Positions 24,640-35,980 of a stretch of DNA of 64,000 nucleotides are shown piece after piece. The stretch comes from Balaenoptera acutorostrata (taxonomy: Eukaryota > Chordata > Mammalia > Artiodactyla > Balaenopteridae). Position 1 is the stretch's first letter. Every line of letters begins with the position of its first letter. Under the pieces are notes generated by a model. It saw nothing but the letters and a program-made list of their open reading frames with translations. It was not told where the DNA came from and did not search any database. The translations under genes were made by a program, and so were the position numbers. The DNA lies in contig NC_080070.1 in assembly GCF_949987535.1 (NCBI RefSeq), positions 11,032,016 to 11,096,015 of the forward strand. Direction: 5' to 3'.

Positions 24640-25478
24640 TTGTTAAGTATCTTTATAACTGTTACTTTGAACCCTTTATCAGGTAAATTACTTTTCTCTG
24701 TTTTATTGGGTTTTTTTCTGGGGTTTTATCTTGTTCTTTTATGTGGAACATATTCCTCTGTCTCATCATGTTATTTGACTTTCTGTGTTTGTTTCTATGA
24801 ATTAAGTACAAGAGCTACCTCTCTGAGCCTTGATGTCATAGCTTGTACAGGAGCATCCCCCACATAGACCGCATATCCTGGGCAGCTTTGGCAGGCCTGC
24901 TGGAGTTGGGGTGGGCATGGGCTGGGGAGCCCAGTGCATGATGCACTGAGGCTGCCTTGGGGGGATGGCTATAGCTGGTGTGGGTCAGGAGCCTGGGTTC
25001 CGGAGCAGCCTTGACAGGCTGGTTAGAGTGTATGGACTATGTTCCTGCCCACACTATCAGGATGGAGGGGGAAAACCAAAAGAGGTGCTTTCTGGCACCT
25101 CCAACCCTGAACAAAGTTCCAGCCATTCCTTGCCCATTTGGCAGATGCTGTAGGGTTAGTAAATAGATTTTGTTCATGTGTAGTCTAGGTGTCCTTTAAA
25201 ATGCTGTATTTTCGCTGGTCCCAGAGCACACAAGTCTATGCACGGGCCCCTCCCTACTGCAGGTCACTGTGCTGGGGATGGGGTTATTGTCAATACCATG
25301 TCTCCATCTCTCCTACTCATCTCTGTGTGGTCTCTTTATCATTTGTTGTGCAGAAGCTCTTTAATCAGCCCTCAGTTCTTCTTCAGGAGGAATTGCTCTA
25401 TATATAGGCATAGATTTGGTGTCTCTCTGGGAGAAGATGACTTCAGGGTGTTCCTATGCCAGAATAGAAGCCCCAAAA

Positions 25479-27105
25479 TGACATCATTTACACTCTAAGT
25501 AATGTGAAGCAATTTGTAACTATTGCACATATCTGAAAAAAAATAACAATCATTAACCATTTGATAAGTGGAAAAGCCTGTACATTATTTTGGCAGCAGC
25601 ATTGACATAATAAATGCATATATGATATTGTTTTTATTTCACATTTGTGAGTCTTTTTTTCAAGTAAAATCCTGTGCTTCAGAAAACAGGCATAAACCAT
25701 AAGAAGCCTGATTCTTCTGTAATCTCTTCTCCAATCCCTCCCTTTTCCTTTTTCCTATATCTTTCTCTGATTGTTTCTTCTGTCCCTCCTTTGAATTTTC
25801 AATTCCTCTTTCTTTTTTCTTTCCTTTTCTCCAAATTCTGGCTCTTCCTCAACTTCTCCTCTTTCCCTCTTACCTCTTACCTTACCTTTCACAACTCCCC
25901 ACCTCCCTGTTCCCTATTACACCTCCGTTTCTGTTTCCCACTCACATTCCTCCTTGCCACCCCTGCCATTAACCTCACTTCATTTCCCCACCTTGCACTG
26001 ACTTTTTCAAAATAGAATTTTCCTTAAGTAGAATCAGTGATCTAGATCTATATTCCCTCCATTTGTCTACAAGGGAAATCTCACCACTCAGACCATTGTA
26101 AGTGGGAAGTTTCAAATGTAAGCACTTGAGTATCTTATATTCTAGACAATGATTCTGAAATCTGCATATGTCTGTGAAGAAAACATCATATTTAAATTAA
26201 AAGTGCCTAAAACATCTACAAAGCCTTTTTTTAAATAGTTTATCTTTCAGGTTAAGAAAATGACGTAGTCACTGGTAACAGAAAGAGTTCTTTGGGGCTG
26301 AACCTAAGACGCTGAAAAGAGGCACATATTCAGATAAAGTGTCTTGTGAGGCAAAACCATAACACCTAAGTGTAATAAGATTACGTATTAAAATAGCTGA
26401 AGTAAGAAAAAGTATATGTAATATTCCACCTACCTAAATAATTATGACTTACAATTTCTTTTACTGCTTTAGCTTCAAGGCCTGACCTTGTTTACCCTTG
26501 GAACTTCTGTTCTAGAGGCAGAAAGAGCATTGTGTGGGCTGAGGAGAGACTGCAGGATTCCTGGCTCTTACAGTGGTGTTGATTTGAATAGATGGGCAAA
26601 ATGTTTCCTTTTGCACTTTTAAGGACTGGGTAGTATTTTTCTGAGAGGCTAATCAACCAAAACAGTAGAGTCAGTTAATGCACATGCAGTGTACTTTTTA
26701 CCTTGAGACCTTTTAAACAAATCCCTAATAGGAACTTAGGAAACATTTTCTAACAAGTAAAGTGAGTCCCTGTGAATATAAAGTTCCTAATGAAGAGAGG
26801 CAATGCAAATAGAGGAGAAAAATGTGAGAGAGGAAAGCTTATGACTTCCTATAATTGCTGTTCATTTTAAAAGAAGGACTATTATCATGACAACCTCATG
26901 ATTCAAGGTAAGAGGATGCAGATGCAGTCTCTTCCATTGTAAGACTTGAAGAGAACATCCAAAATATTAATCATCCTTGCCTTGCTGGATGTTTCACAAT
27001 TGGAGAGTTATTCCTTTGGATAAGCTCATCTCCTGTTAGTTGAATAGAATGGATAAATCAGTAAAGCAAACCTGAGGACAATTTTCCTAAGAACTGATTC
27101 TGCTT
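25479..27105. other. Unique-looking sequence with a pyrimidine-rich tract at about 25715-25990
   Basis: The tract is dominated by C and T on the + strand (cctcccttttcctttttcc, ctttcttttttctttccttt, cctccctgttccctattac) with few purines, over nearly 280 bp. A 113-codon frame across it (25674-26015) simply reflects this composition. The remainder shows nothing recognisable. Confidence 0.5.
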
Positions 27106-27302
27106 CAGCACTGTCCAATAAAAACATGATTTGAGTCATACACAGTTTTAACTTTTCTAGGAACTACATTAAAAAAGTAAAAGAAAACAGAAACAGGTAA
27201 AATTAATTTTAATAATAAATTTTATCTAATCCATTGTAGCCAAAATTTTATCATTTAAACATGTAATACACATAAAAAATAGTAATGAACTCTTTTACTT
27301 TT
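27106..27302 (+). mobile_element. hAT-Charlie non-autonomous DNA transposon remnant (MER58-like)
   Basis: Starts with the terminal-repeat-like cagcactgtccaataaaaac, then gaactacattaaaaaagtaa, gaaacaggtaaaattaattt and tttaaacatgtaatacacat, in the order of a remembered MER58-type element. The right half is missing, replaced by an L1 fragment. The family name is tentative. Confidence 0.6.
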
Positions 27303-27307
27303 TTTTA

Positions 27308-27604
27308 TGACAGATACAAAAGAACAAATATTGCATGAGTCAACATACATGAGATACCTAAAGTAGTGAAATTCATAGAGACAGAAAATAGAATGGTAGT
27401 TGCCAGGGGCTTAGGAGGGAGGAATAGGTAGTCATTTTTTAATAGGTACAAAGTCAGTTTGGGGTTATGAAAAAGTTCTGGATATGGTGGTGGTGTTAGT
27501 TGCATAAGATTGTGAATTACTTAATGCCACTGACTATATACTTGAAAATGGCTAAAGTGGTAAATTTTATGTTATGTATATTTTACCACAATAAAAAAAA
27601 GAAA
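27308..27604 (+). mobile_element. Old L1 3' end (L1MC-like)
   Basis: Contains acatgagatacctaaagtag, tggtagttgccaggggctta, gatatggtggtggtgttagt, cttaatgccactgactatat and finally attttaccacaataaaaaaa. This is the 3' UTR and A-tail of an old L1 in forward orientation. It is truncated at the 5' side. Confidence 0.8.
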
Positions 27605-28284
27605 GAGAATTCGCTGCTATGAACCCTCTGTTAATATCCAGTCTTTTGGCTTTGAATTTATTTCCTTTACTTTGGGAAGAATAGCTTCCCCGTATTACTT
27701 CATGATCATGGTTTAGGAAGTGTTATTATACTATTAATTACAAAATTACACCTTATTTGCTATATGGTTGAGTGGTAGGTGGTTTATGTAACAATAAGTG
27801 GGTTTAACTTTCACTTGCAATTAGAAATGCTAGGACCAACTGAGACTCATTCAGAAACAATAGCTAAACACTGGATTCCTGTTATGGAGGTGGGTGTGCT
27901 TGAAGAGGAGAAAAACAATTCAGTTCAGTGAAAGAATTGTTATTTTAAAAATATAGTACGTGAAATTCTGGCTTCTGATGAGGCATGAAAATGCTTTAAT
28001 ATTAGTAAATGAACAAAAGGAATTGTCAGTTTTTTCCATAATCACTCCCACCAGTATGGTACTCAGCCTATCAAGATGTATGGGCATCAAAAGTGGAAAG
28101 AAGGGAGTATTTTTCTAACTTAAAAGTCAATTAATTGGTAGGTATTTACTGAGTTTTAGGATAACCTAATCTTGAAACTCAAAACTAAAAGAATCCTTAT
28201 GTTTAAGGGTAAGAGAATAAATTCCCAACTTTCCTATGACTGCATGTCATAGTCTGTAGAAGCCGAGTGATCATGGAAAGCCCA
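27605..28284. other. No recognised feature
   Basis: Unique-looking AT-rich sequence without coding potential or repeat signature that I can name. Confidence 0.45.
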
Positions 28285-28495
28285 TGTGAAGCTGTTGGAG
28301 ATGCCTATGTTCAAATCCCAACGCTAGCATAATTAACTGTGAAGCATTAAGAACAAGTTAGTTAGACTCTTTGAACCTCTGTTTACTCATGTGTAAAATG
28401 GGAAATATTTATTTTTCAGAATTGTCATGAGGATTCAAGATAATTTACATGCAGTATCTGACATTGATAAATGAACAGTATTATTACTCTTCTTT
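28285..28495 (+). mobile_element. MIR SINE
   Basis: Near full-length forward MIR: gttcaaatcccaacgctagc, then agactctttgaacctctgtt, then tgtaaaatgggaaatattta and attgtcatgaggattcaaga. This is the tRNA-derived 5' region and the core, in order. Confidence 0.8.
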
Positions 28496-29140
28496 TGGAA
28501 GTTCGATTAAGACTTATTCAACTTCTAGACCTAGTATAACTTTGAGGAGAGTAAAATCTTTCTTTCTTTCTATACTTAAAGCATAATTACAGCAGTAATT
28601 AGATAATAGTTTGTTTAATTACCTGTTTAATGCCTCTTTTCCTTGTAACACTTTTCCCTTGTAACATTTATGTAAACCGCACAGTCAGGAAACTCATCTG
28701 TTTTCTTCAACAAGGCATTCCCAGTTCTCTGGGAAATCATGCAAATAGATAAAGAACCCTTGGGGGAAGAGAACCCTAAGGCAAGAATGGATAGCCACAA
28801 TTCTGAGAGCAAGAGTTTCATGCTCTACCAGACAGAGTTAGGCAGGGCAAAGAGTTGTACAGGTCCACCTCGCTCAGTTGGGGGAGAATGCACTATTAAA
28901 TTGAGGAATGTAGTTTTTCGTCCCAGTAAGACACCATCTTTACCCTGCCACCTTCTTCACGTGGTTCATACTCTAAGTATATAACTGACATGACTTACCA
29001 AGGTGCATGTGCATGCTGCATATCACAGTACCCAGCACGTAATGGATGTTCAAAGATATTTAAATAAGTCAACTATAAATCAGCCTTCATGTACCAGTGT
29101 GAAGGATTGACCTCGTACAATGTAATGGCACTACTCATAT
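28496..29140. other. No recognised feature
   Basis: An 81-codon open frame at 28739-28984 lies here. It has no recognisable domain, no start context or splice sites that stand out, and is best treated as chance. Confidence 0.4.
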
Positions 29141-29157
29141 AGTCTATAACTTTTTAA

Positions 29158-30168
29158 AAAAAATTTTATTAGAGTATAGTTGATTTACAATGTTGTGTTA
29201 ATTTCAGGTGTACAGCAAAGTGAATCAGTTATACATATACATATTGGGTTGGCCAGAAAGTTCGTTCAGTTTTAAGTAAAAATAAAAGACATTTTTCATT
29301 TTCACCAAGAACTTTATTGAACAACGTATTCGTTAACTGAACGAACTTTTTGACCAACCTCATATATCCACTCTTTTTTAGATTCTTTTCCTGTATAGGC
29401 CATTACAGAGTATTGAGTAGAGTTCCCTGTGCTATACATTAGGTCTTTATTAGTTATCTATTTTATATATAGTAGTGTGTTATGTCAATCCCAATCTCCC
29501 AATTTATCTCTTTTCCCCTTACCCTCTGGTAACCATAAGTTTGTTTTGTACATCTGTGACTCTATTTCTGTTTTGTAACTAAGTTCATTTGTACGATTTT
29601 TTTAGATTCCATATATAAGCAATAGCATATTATATTTGTCTGTATCAGTCTGACTTACTTCACTCAGTATGATAATCTCTAGGTCCATCCATGTTGCTGT
29701 AAATGGCATTATTTTATTCTTCTTTATGGCTGAGTAATATTCCATTGTATTATGTACCACATCTTCTTTATCCATTCCTCTATTGATGGATATTTAGGTT
29801 GCTTCCTTCTCCTGGCTATTGTAAATAGTGCTGCTGTGAACACTGGGGTGCATGTATCTTTTGAATTATGGTTTTCTCTGGGTTTATGCCCAAGAGTTGG
29901 ATTGCTGGGTCATATGGTAGTTCTACTTTTAGCTGTTTAAGGAACCTCCATCCTTCTCTCCATAGTGTCTGTATCAATTTGCATTCCCACCAACAGTGCA
30001 GGAGGGTTCCCTTTTCTCCACACCCTCTTCAGCATTTATCATTTGTAGATTTTTTGATGATGGCCATCTGACCGGTGTGAAGTGATACCTCATTGTAGTT
30101 TTGATTTGCATTTCTGTAGTAATTAGTGATGTTGAGCATCTTTTCACGTGCTTTTTTGCCATCTATAA
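29158..30168 (-). mobile_element. Young whale/ruminant-type L1, 5'-truncated, carrying a mariner MITE
   Basis: Reverse-strand 3' UTR plus the end of ORF2 (aatttcaggtgtacagcaaa, cattcccaccaacagtgcag, tagtgatgttgagcatcttt). The target duplication agtctataactttttaa at 29141-29157 matches agtctattactttttaa at the other side with one mismatch. That second copy has itself been split by another L1 at 30183-30408. Similarity to the remembered consensus is high, so this is one of the younger L1s in the window. Confidence 0.85.
29244..29362. mobile_element. 119-bp mariner-type MITE
   Basis: Left end ttgggttggccagaaagttc and right end (complement) tgaggttggtcaaaaagttc form terminal inverted repeats of about 28 bp. 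The element is flanked by TA on both sides (29242-29243 and 29363-29364), the mariner target. No transposase is encoded. Excising it and one TA restores continuous L1 3'-UTR sequence. Similar to mariner-derived elements described in cattle and whales. Confidence 0.9.
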
Positions 30169-30182
30169 GTCTATTACTTTTT

Positions 30183-30408
30183 TTTTAACATCTTTATTGG
30201 AGTATAATTCCTTTACAATGGTGTGTTAGTTTCTGCTATATAACAAAGTGAATCAGCTATACGTATACATATATATCCCCATATACTCTCCCTCTTGCAT
30301 CTCCCTCCCACCCTCCCTATCCCACCCCTCTAGGTGGTCACAAAGCACTGAGCTGATCTCCCTGTGCTATGCAGCTGCTTCCCACTAGCTGTCTATTTGT
30401 CTATTACT
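30183..30408 (-). mobile_element. Very short (226 bp) young L1 3' end inserted in another L1's TSD
   Basis: Contains atctttattggagtataatt, gtgttagtttctgctatata and ctctaggtggtcacaaagca, which is the 3' UTR of a recent cetacean or ruminant L1 on the minus strand. A 14-nt TSD, gtctattacttttt, lies at 30169-30182 and 30409-30422. This site is the right-hand TSD of the L1 at 29158-30168. Confidence 0.9.
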
Positions 30409-30422
30409 TTTTAACCCAAACA

Positions 30423-32219
30423 ATCACAGAAATAACGATATGGTGCTCTTGGCAAAGGTGCACTTGTAGAAACACACTGGATCTAGGTTTGGAAAATGTG
30501 GCTCTTAAAGCACTTTGACCTAGGTTTCTCCATCTCTAAAATAAGGGAGTTTGAATGAGTGAGCTCTAGTTTCCTTCCAGATATACTATTATTTGATTTT
30601 TAGATACATACACTTAATCCAGATAAGGAGAAAATAGTAAAAAATGTAATTAAAGCAGTGAGTAATTTTTAGTGATTCAAAGCAATACAGTAGCTTGTGG
30701 TCACCCCAGTGTTCTGGGAAGATTATTTATATCCATCAGGTCTTGATTAACTACTTAGATTAATATATGTTTAAGAAAGTGGTTCTAATCACTCTAATTT
30801 CACCTGAGAACTCTTGAGTACCTTCTCCATAGTATTTCCCTTGGATGGAGGCTACCTGAACCTGAGCCTTGGTCTACTCTGCTAAAAATTTGAACACTGG
30901 AAAATAGAGCCTTGGGAAAGCAGAACCATAAATGCATCTATTCCACCATTCAATGCATTGTTGAAACATAAGAGCAAACTCTGTGTCTCCATCCAGCATT
31001 ATCTAATATAACCCAGGAGTGTACTTCACTGTACCCTCTAATTTAAGGGGTAAACAGAAAGTTATCTTTCTTGCATCTGTCCTCTCTTGAGTGTTTTTTA
31101 GCTTTCTTCATCTTTCTTTTAGCTCCCACTTTTATTATAACAGATCCTCTGAAGTAGATGTGGCCATGACCTCTCAGTAGCAGCCTACTTGTTAAGGTGG
31201 TGTCTATCACCAGTGGACCTTGAAGAGAGATGAGGGTGAAATAAGCTTTCTTCCCTCTTGCCTTTCTGTTCCTTCAGAATCCCCAAGATTAGTACATTGG
31301 TATTTATATGTGCAAGATAGAGTGATATTCAAAATATTTAATGACTGGCACTGCAGGAGCATGAATCTATAAGAAAGACATGAGGGTCTTTATTGTTACC
31401 CTAGGGTCCTGGAGGCTCCCATGATATGTCAGCAGTTAACCACTTACTTGTTGGATCCTGAGGAAGCCAGGGGTCCTAGGGATGAGTCTAGAATGGCTGG
31501 GATGGTAGGCAAAGGAACATTTAGGGGATCTCAGGGCAGCATGATAAGTAAGGAAGAGTTTAAATATTTTAACGATTAGTATGGCCATAACACTGTGTAG
31601 TGATGGAATATCAACTTTAAGTATATATATGAATTGCTCTACTAAAGAGTTAAGACACTCTCAAAAGAGAATTACAGTAGGAAGAAAAAGGTTCAAGTTC
31701 AAAGAAAAAGCTTAAAGTTCTAGCTAAACTGGACTTCTCCTTGTAACTCTAAAGTAAAAGTAAATAAAAATGTAAACCCTAATCCTCTGGTTCAAAATGC
31801 CCACCTCCCTCCATCCTCAGGATTATGTCTCATTTACCAAGTGGCCCCTTAAATCTTTATGCTTGAATTTCCAGTGCTTTCCCTTGGGGAAACCACTACT
31901 TCTTCCTATAGAAAGAAATCTCTTCTTACAAATCATTCTTCCCTTCACCCAATACCATGCCCAAATGTAGATCAACAGGTTTGAGGGCCCCTGAGAAGGC
32001 TTCAGCCAGGTAGACGATGACCCCCATCATCTTTACACAGCTGGGGCACAAGTGACCTCAAATGCTGTTGGAAAGCAGGTTTGAGATCCTCTGGTCTGAG
32101 CTTCTTTTCAATATTCTTGCCAATGTGAACTCTAGGTCTCCCAGTTCTTTAACTTTTATCAAGTTGTCCTTAAAGTAAGCACACCTACGTAAGACCCTCA
32201 TTAACCATTTTCAGACTAC
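30423..32219. other. No recognised feature
   Basis: Unique-looking sequence. No repeat consensus, exon pair or long open frame was recognised over about 1.8 kb. Confidence 0.45.
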
Positions 32220-32224
32220 ATAGT

Positions 32225-32593
32225 TGCTGTAAACTGAATTATGTCCCCCCAAAATTAATATGCTGAAGGCTAACCTCCAATATGACTGTATTTGAAGTAA
32301 GGAACTTACACAAAGGTTAAGGTTATACAAACTCGTAAGAATGGAGCCCTAATCTCAAGGGACTAATGTCCTTGTAGGAAGAGATACCACAGAGTTCACT
32401 CTCTGTGCCATGTGAGGATACAGCAAAAAGATGGCCATCTGCCAGCCAGGAAGGGAGCTCTCACCAGAAACAAATCAACCTGTACCTTGATCTTGGACTT
32501 CCCAGCATCCAGAACTTTAAGAAATTAAATTTCTATTATTTAAGCCACGTGGTCTGCGGTATTTTGTTGTGATAGTTCAAGCAGACTAAGACA
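32225..32593 (+). mobile_element. MLT1-type solo LTR (ERVL-MaLR)
   Basis: Begins tgctgtaaactgaattatgt and ends with gtattttgttgtgatagttc and gcagactaagaca. Internal matches include ggaagagataccacagagtt, catgtgaggatacagcaaaa and tgatcttggacttcccagca. A 5-bp target duplication, atagt, is at 32220-32224 and 32594-32598. No internal retroviral genes are present. The LTR is diverged and promoter activity cannot be judged. Confidence 0.85.
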
Positions 32594-32598
32594 ATAGT

Positions 32599-33479
32599 TT
32601 AATCCCATAATAAGAAAGAAAATACTTTCTCAATTAGTATGGGGTTGCCATATCCTTTGAGCTGAATGGTCCTATTTATTCTGGAAAAGAACTATTTAGT
32701 TTTCTTTTCTTTGAGATTTGTTTTTAACCGCTCTGAACTAGTAGCCTATTTGAATTATTTAAAAAGACCACAAACATTAGTTTTAATGGCTATTTTCTAA
32801 GCTTCTGAAAATAGCTCTTAAAGAGGAACCTTCTGATGAGAAGGATTACGTCGAGGTGTTGCCATTCATTCCCTATGCCACACTAATACGAATATCCTGC
32901 AAATCTGTGTAGCTGCTTCCCACTTACAAAGAGCTTTCCCTTGAGTTTTCACAAACCTAGAGACATAGATAATTTTTTTAATTTCAAAAATGATAAACGT
33001 GAGGCTAAGAACAATTGAGACATTTGCCAAAGAACAACCAAAGAGAAAGTCTATGGTACACATATTAAAACAAGTCCTCTTTCTATGAATCTAAGATTTT
33101 TTCCACTATGCAATTTTTTTCTCTTGGTTTTATTCACTTATTTTTACTAACCTTGTCCCTTTTATAGTAATAAGGTCCAAGAGTTCAGAATCATGTCTGT
33201 CTAATCAGTTTTACACAGCATCTTATTCAGATGGCTACTTAAAGCAACTTAATTCAAGAGGCATTTATTGAGCATCTACTCTGTGCAAAGCACTATGTTA
33301 GGCATTCTCTCCAGGCTTTCAGGAACTCACAGTTTGATGATAGCCTTTAATAAAATTGCATTGTCTTTAAAATATGTTTTTACAGACATGTCTGAATTGA
33401 TTCTGGAATAAGTAAGGTTCAGAAATCACAGTGGACCACTATGATATTGCTTCCTAGTATACTCCTCTTGTACTGTCGG
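32599..33479. other. Mostly unique; possible ancient repeat at 33250-33350
   Basis: The stretch aggcatttattgagcatcta, followed by caaagcactatgttaggcat and ggaactcacagtttgatgat, resembles a very old mammalian repeat ('tttattgagcacctactatgtgcc'). Nothing else recognised. Confidence 0.4.
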
Positions 33480-34015
33480 TTCATTGACCCCACCCAACTA
33501 TACTGGTAACAAATGAGCTGACTTGTTCTTATTCTATGTGAGACATCCTTGATCACAGTTAATTGTACACTTGACTCAAGCTTGGCCAATGAGTCTTTTC
33601 TCTGGGATTTGGGATTTTGACATCCAGAGAGTCAAAATAAGTCTCCATTTGGAACTGAAGACTTGAAAGTTGACTCTTGGGAGCTATTGATTTCCATGTG
33701 TCTCACCAACTGGAGAGAGGTGGTCTGCAAAGTGAGAATGAAGCCGACAGGCAGAAAGAAGCAGAGATGATAGAGTTCTGCTTGCCTTCAGGTCCCTGTT
33801 CTCGAAGTTCCTGAGATCCTTTGGGAAAGTTGCTCCTGCCTGTTTGGAAATTTGGCTTCTACTCTTTTTTTATTTCCAAAAGCTAACATTTTGGGGGTTC
33901 TTTGAGTATATTTGTTTGTATTTTGGTGTTCTGAGTTGGAGGTTTTTTTGCATTTTTTGCTTAAGCTGAGTTAAGTTGGGTTTGTGGCTTCCAATCAAAA
34001 GCCTCAACTGATACA
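33480..34015 (+). mobile_element. Possible old LTR (ERVL/MaLR-like)
   Basis: Short ordered matches (gagaatgaagccgacaggca, then tttttgcttaagctgagtta, gttgggtttgtggcttccaa and caactgatacaaag) recall an old LTR ending 'gcttaagccagtttgagttgggtttctg...gactaatacag'. The left boundary and the family are not secure. Confidence 0.4.
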
Positions 34016-34165
34016 AAGACCCACACATCATTTTTGTAGCAGAAACAGAGGAAGAAATTCAATTCATCATAGTCCTAATGAGAAAAATAAAATAAATGAA
34101 AATAAATGTTAACATTCCTTAAAACCCATTCTGTCATTTGACTTTAAAACATTATGTTCACATAG

Positions 34166-34316
34166 AACAACTGAATTTTGCTTCTGGAAGGATGCTTGGA
34201 AATTATTCCATGGCAATATTTGAGAGTCACCTTCTACATTGGAGGATTCCAAGGCCCAAAGCCTTTAGTGTCAAGCCCAGCTGTATCAAGAATGGAATCG
34301 TGTCACCAGACTCAAG
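34166..34316 (+). other. Candidate exon of unknown transcript (weak)
   Basis: A 151-nt segment bounded by a possible acceptor (ttatgttcacatag, ending at 34165) and a good donor (ctcaag|gtaata, with gt at 34317-34318). One frame is open throughout. The polypyrimidine tract is poor and the peptide has no family I recognise. Chance is quite possible; it is listed because it lies outside all recognised repeats. Confidence 0.15.
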
Positions 34317-34815
34317 GTAATATGTATCTTTCTATGTAAATATGGAATGAGTGTCCAGGAATATATTAAATGACTACTAAGAATAACACACTATGCTAGC
34401 ACTGCAGAAATTATTGTGCCCGTGATTTATAATATTGCCCCCAGCAGGTTAAACATTACCTTTATCTGTCATTTACAGCCCTTTTCAGTCTCTCCTCCAA
34501 CTCTCTTTCTTTCCCAGTCTATATATCAATCAGTTTATCTCTCTAAGATATTTACCCTCTGTCTGAGGTTTTTTCCCCTAGCAAAGTTATTTTAAATTCT
34601 ACGCTGTAGGTTTATGTATCTTTTGTATTTCCCATATCTAAGCACAGTGCATCAAAACTGAGATTGCGTATTTGATAGCATCAATCTGCTAGTAATAACT
34701 GAAGTATAGATTCAATTGTTAAGTATGGACTCTTTTCCCAAGGGACAAAACTTTTTGGAAATATCCATGATCAGGAGGCTATAACAGAATGAGAAAGAGT
34801 CATTGAAAAAAATAG

Positions 34816-35500
34816 ATGAAGTTGAGTCCTTCAAATACTCTCCTCCCTCTACCAAATTTCTTCCCTTGCTCCTGTCTCCTTCCCATATTTTACTTGACTA
34901 ACTGTTCCTCATTCTTCAAGTCTCAGTTAAGATCTCATGGGAAGCCTTCTTCAGACCCCCAAAGTAGGTGTATGATTTCCTATAACAAACTTTCATTGCA
35001 CTCCATATTTCCACCTTTATGGCACTTATTATACCAGTTTTTATTTTTTAATATTTGCATTTCCCTCAAAGATGAAGCTCCTTAAAGGACCATTTCTTTC
35101 TTGTTCGCTGGCCTATTTGTGATACCAGCCAGTACCTGGCACATAGAAGACATTTAAGGGCTTCCCTGGTGGCAAAGTGGTTAAGAATCCACCTGCCAAT
35201 GCAGGGGACACAGGTTCGAGCCCTGGTCCTGGAAGATCCCACATGCCATGGAGCAACTAAGCCTGTGTGCCACAACTACTGAAGCCCGCACGCCTAGAGC
35301 CCGTGCTCCACGGCAAGAGAAGCCACTGCAGTGAAAATCCCACGCACCACAAAGTAGAGTAGCCCCCGCTCTCCACAACTAGAGAAAGGCCATGCCCAGC
35401 AATGAAGACCCAACCCAGCCAAAAATAAAATAAAATTAATTAATTAATTTTTTTAAAAGACATCTAATAAATCCTATATTTATTAATTGACTGAAAATAC
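34816..35500 (+). mobile_element. L2 LINE 3' end, split by a SINE at 35158-35456
   Basis: Ordered matches to L2-type 3' sequence: cctcattcttcaagtctcag, gggaagccttcttcagaccc, tatggcacttattataccag, aagctccttaaaggaccatt and cagtacctggcacatagaag, with catctaataaatcctatatt after the SINE. The direction is forward. Old and diverged. Confidence 0.7.
35158..35456 (+). mobile_element. CHR-type SINE, older form
   Basis: Starts gggcttccctggtggcaaag, has the B box ggttcgagccctggt and an A/T-rich (aatt)n tail. The TSD is aagacatttaa (35147-35157) and aagacatctaa (35457-35467), with one mismatch. Reads agaagccactgcagtg and aaagtagagtagcccc, diagnostic of the older subgroup, unlike the CpG-rich agaggccgcgatagtg group. 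Confidence 0.95.
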
Positions 35501-35964
35501 ATTGCCAGAGAAACCAAAAAAAAGGAAAACATTTCAAAAAACAGGAAATTTATTCATTAATATTTTTTCACTATTCAATCATATATTCAATAATTTTTAT
35601 AGCCTACCTATTACATTCCTGCCGCATGGAGATGGGAAGAAAAAAGCTACCACCCCCTGGGAACATAATGTAGGGAGAATCATTTCCATAAATTCTTCTA
35701 AGCAAATGTGATCATACCTATGTGAAATAGTGTTACCAAATATTATAGAGAAGTTAAAAAGAATCAGACATATAAGACATGTTATATAAATGCTTCGCAT
35801 TGAATTAGTAAATTAAAGATTTGTAATGTCTTTTGAATCATTTGATACATTTAAGCCTTGCCTTCTTTAAAAAAGTGTATACTTAATTCCTGTGCTGTGG
35901 TAAGTCTATATATAGCCCCACAGATCTTTCTAAAAGACTGTAGACGAAAATACCATCTTTTATT
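35501..35964. other. AT-rich sequence, no feature
   Basis: No repeat or coding signal recognised between the L2 and the SINE block. Confidence 0.4.
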
Positions 35965-35980
35965 TAAAATATATGCTCAT

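Larger units (their letters stand above)
21234..25478 (-). mobile_element. L1 (LINE-1), minus strand, with 5' UTR but large internal deletion
   Basis: Read on the minus strand: 5' UTR (25478 to about 24650), the ORF1 N-terminal half (about 24640-24340), then a direct jump to ORF2 (about 24335 to 21900) and the 3' UTR (to 21234). The ORF1 end, the spacer and the ORF2 endonuclease half are missing. Matching points in the L1 at 1-6474 are about 1480 and 3313, so about 1.8 kb is absent. The reverse transcriptase FADD motif is present at about 23161-23190, followed by a stop. A T19 run at about 24100 marks a slipped A-rich segment. TSDs are not clear. Confidence 0.85.
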
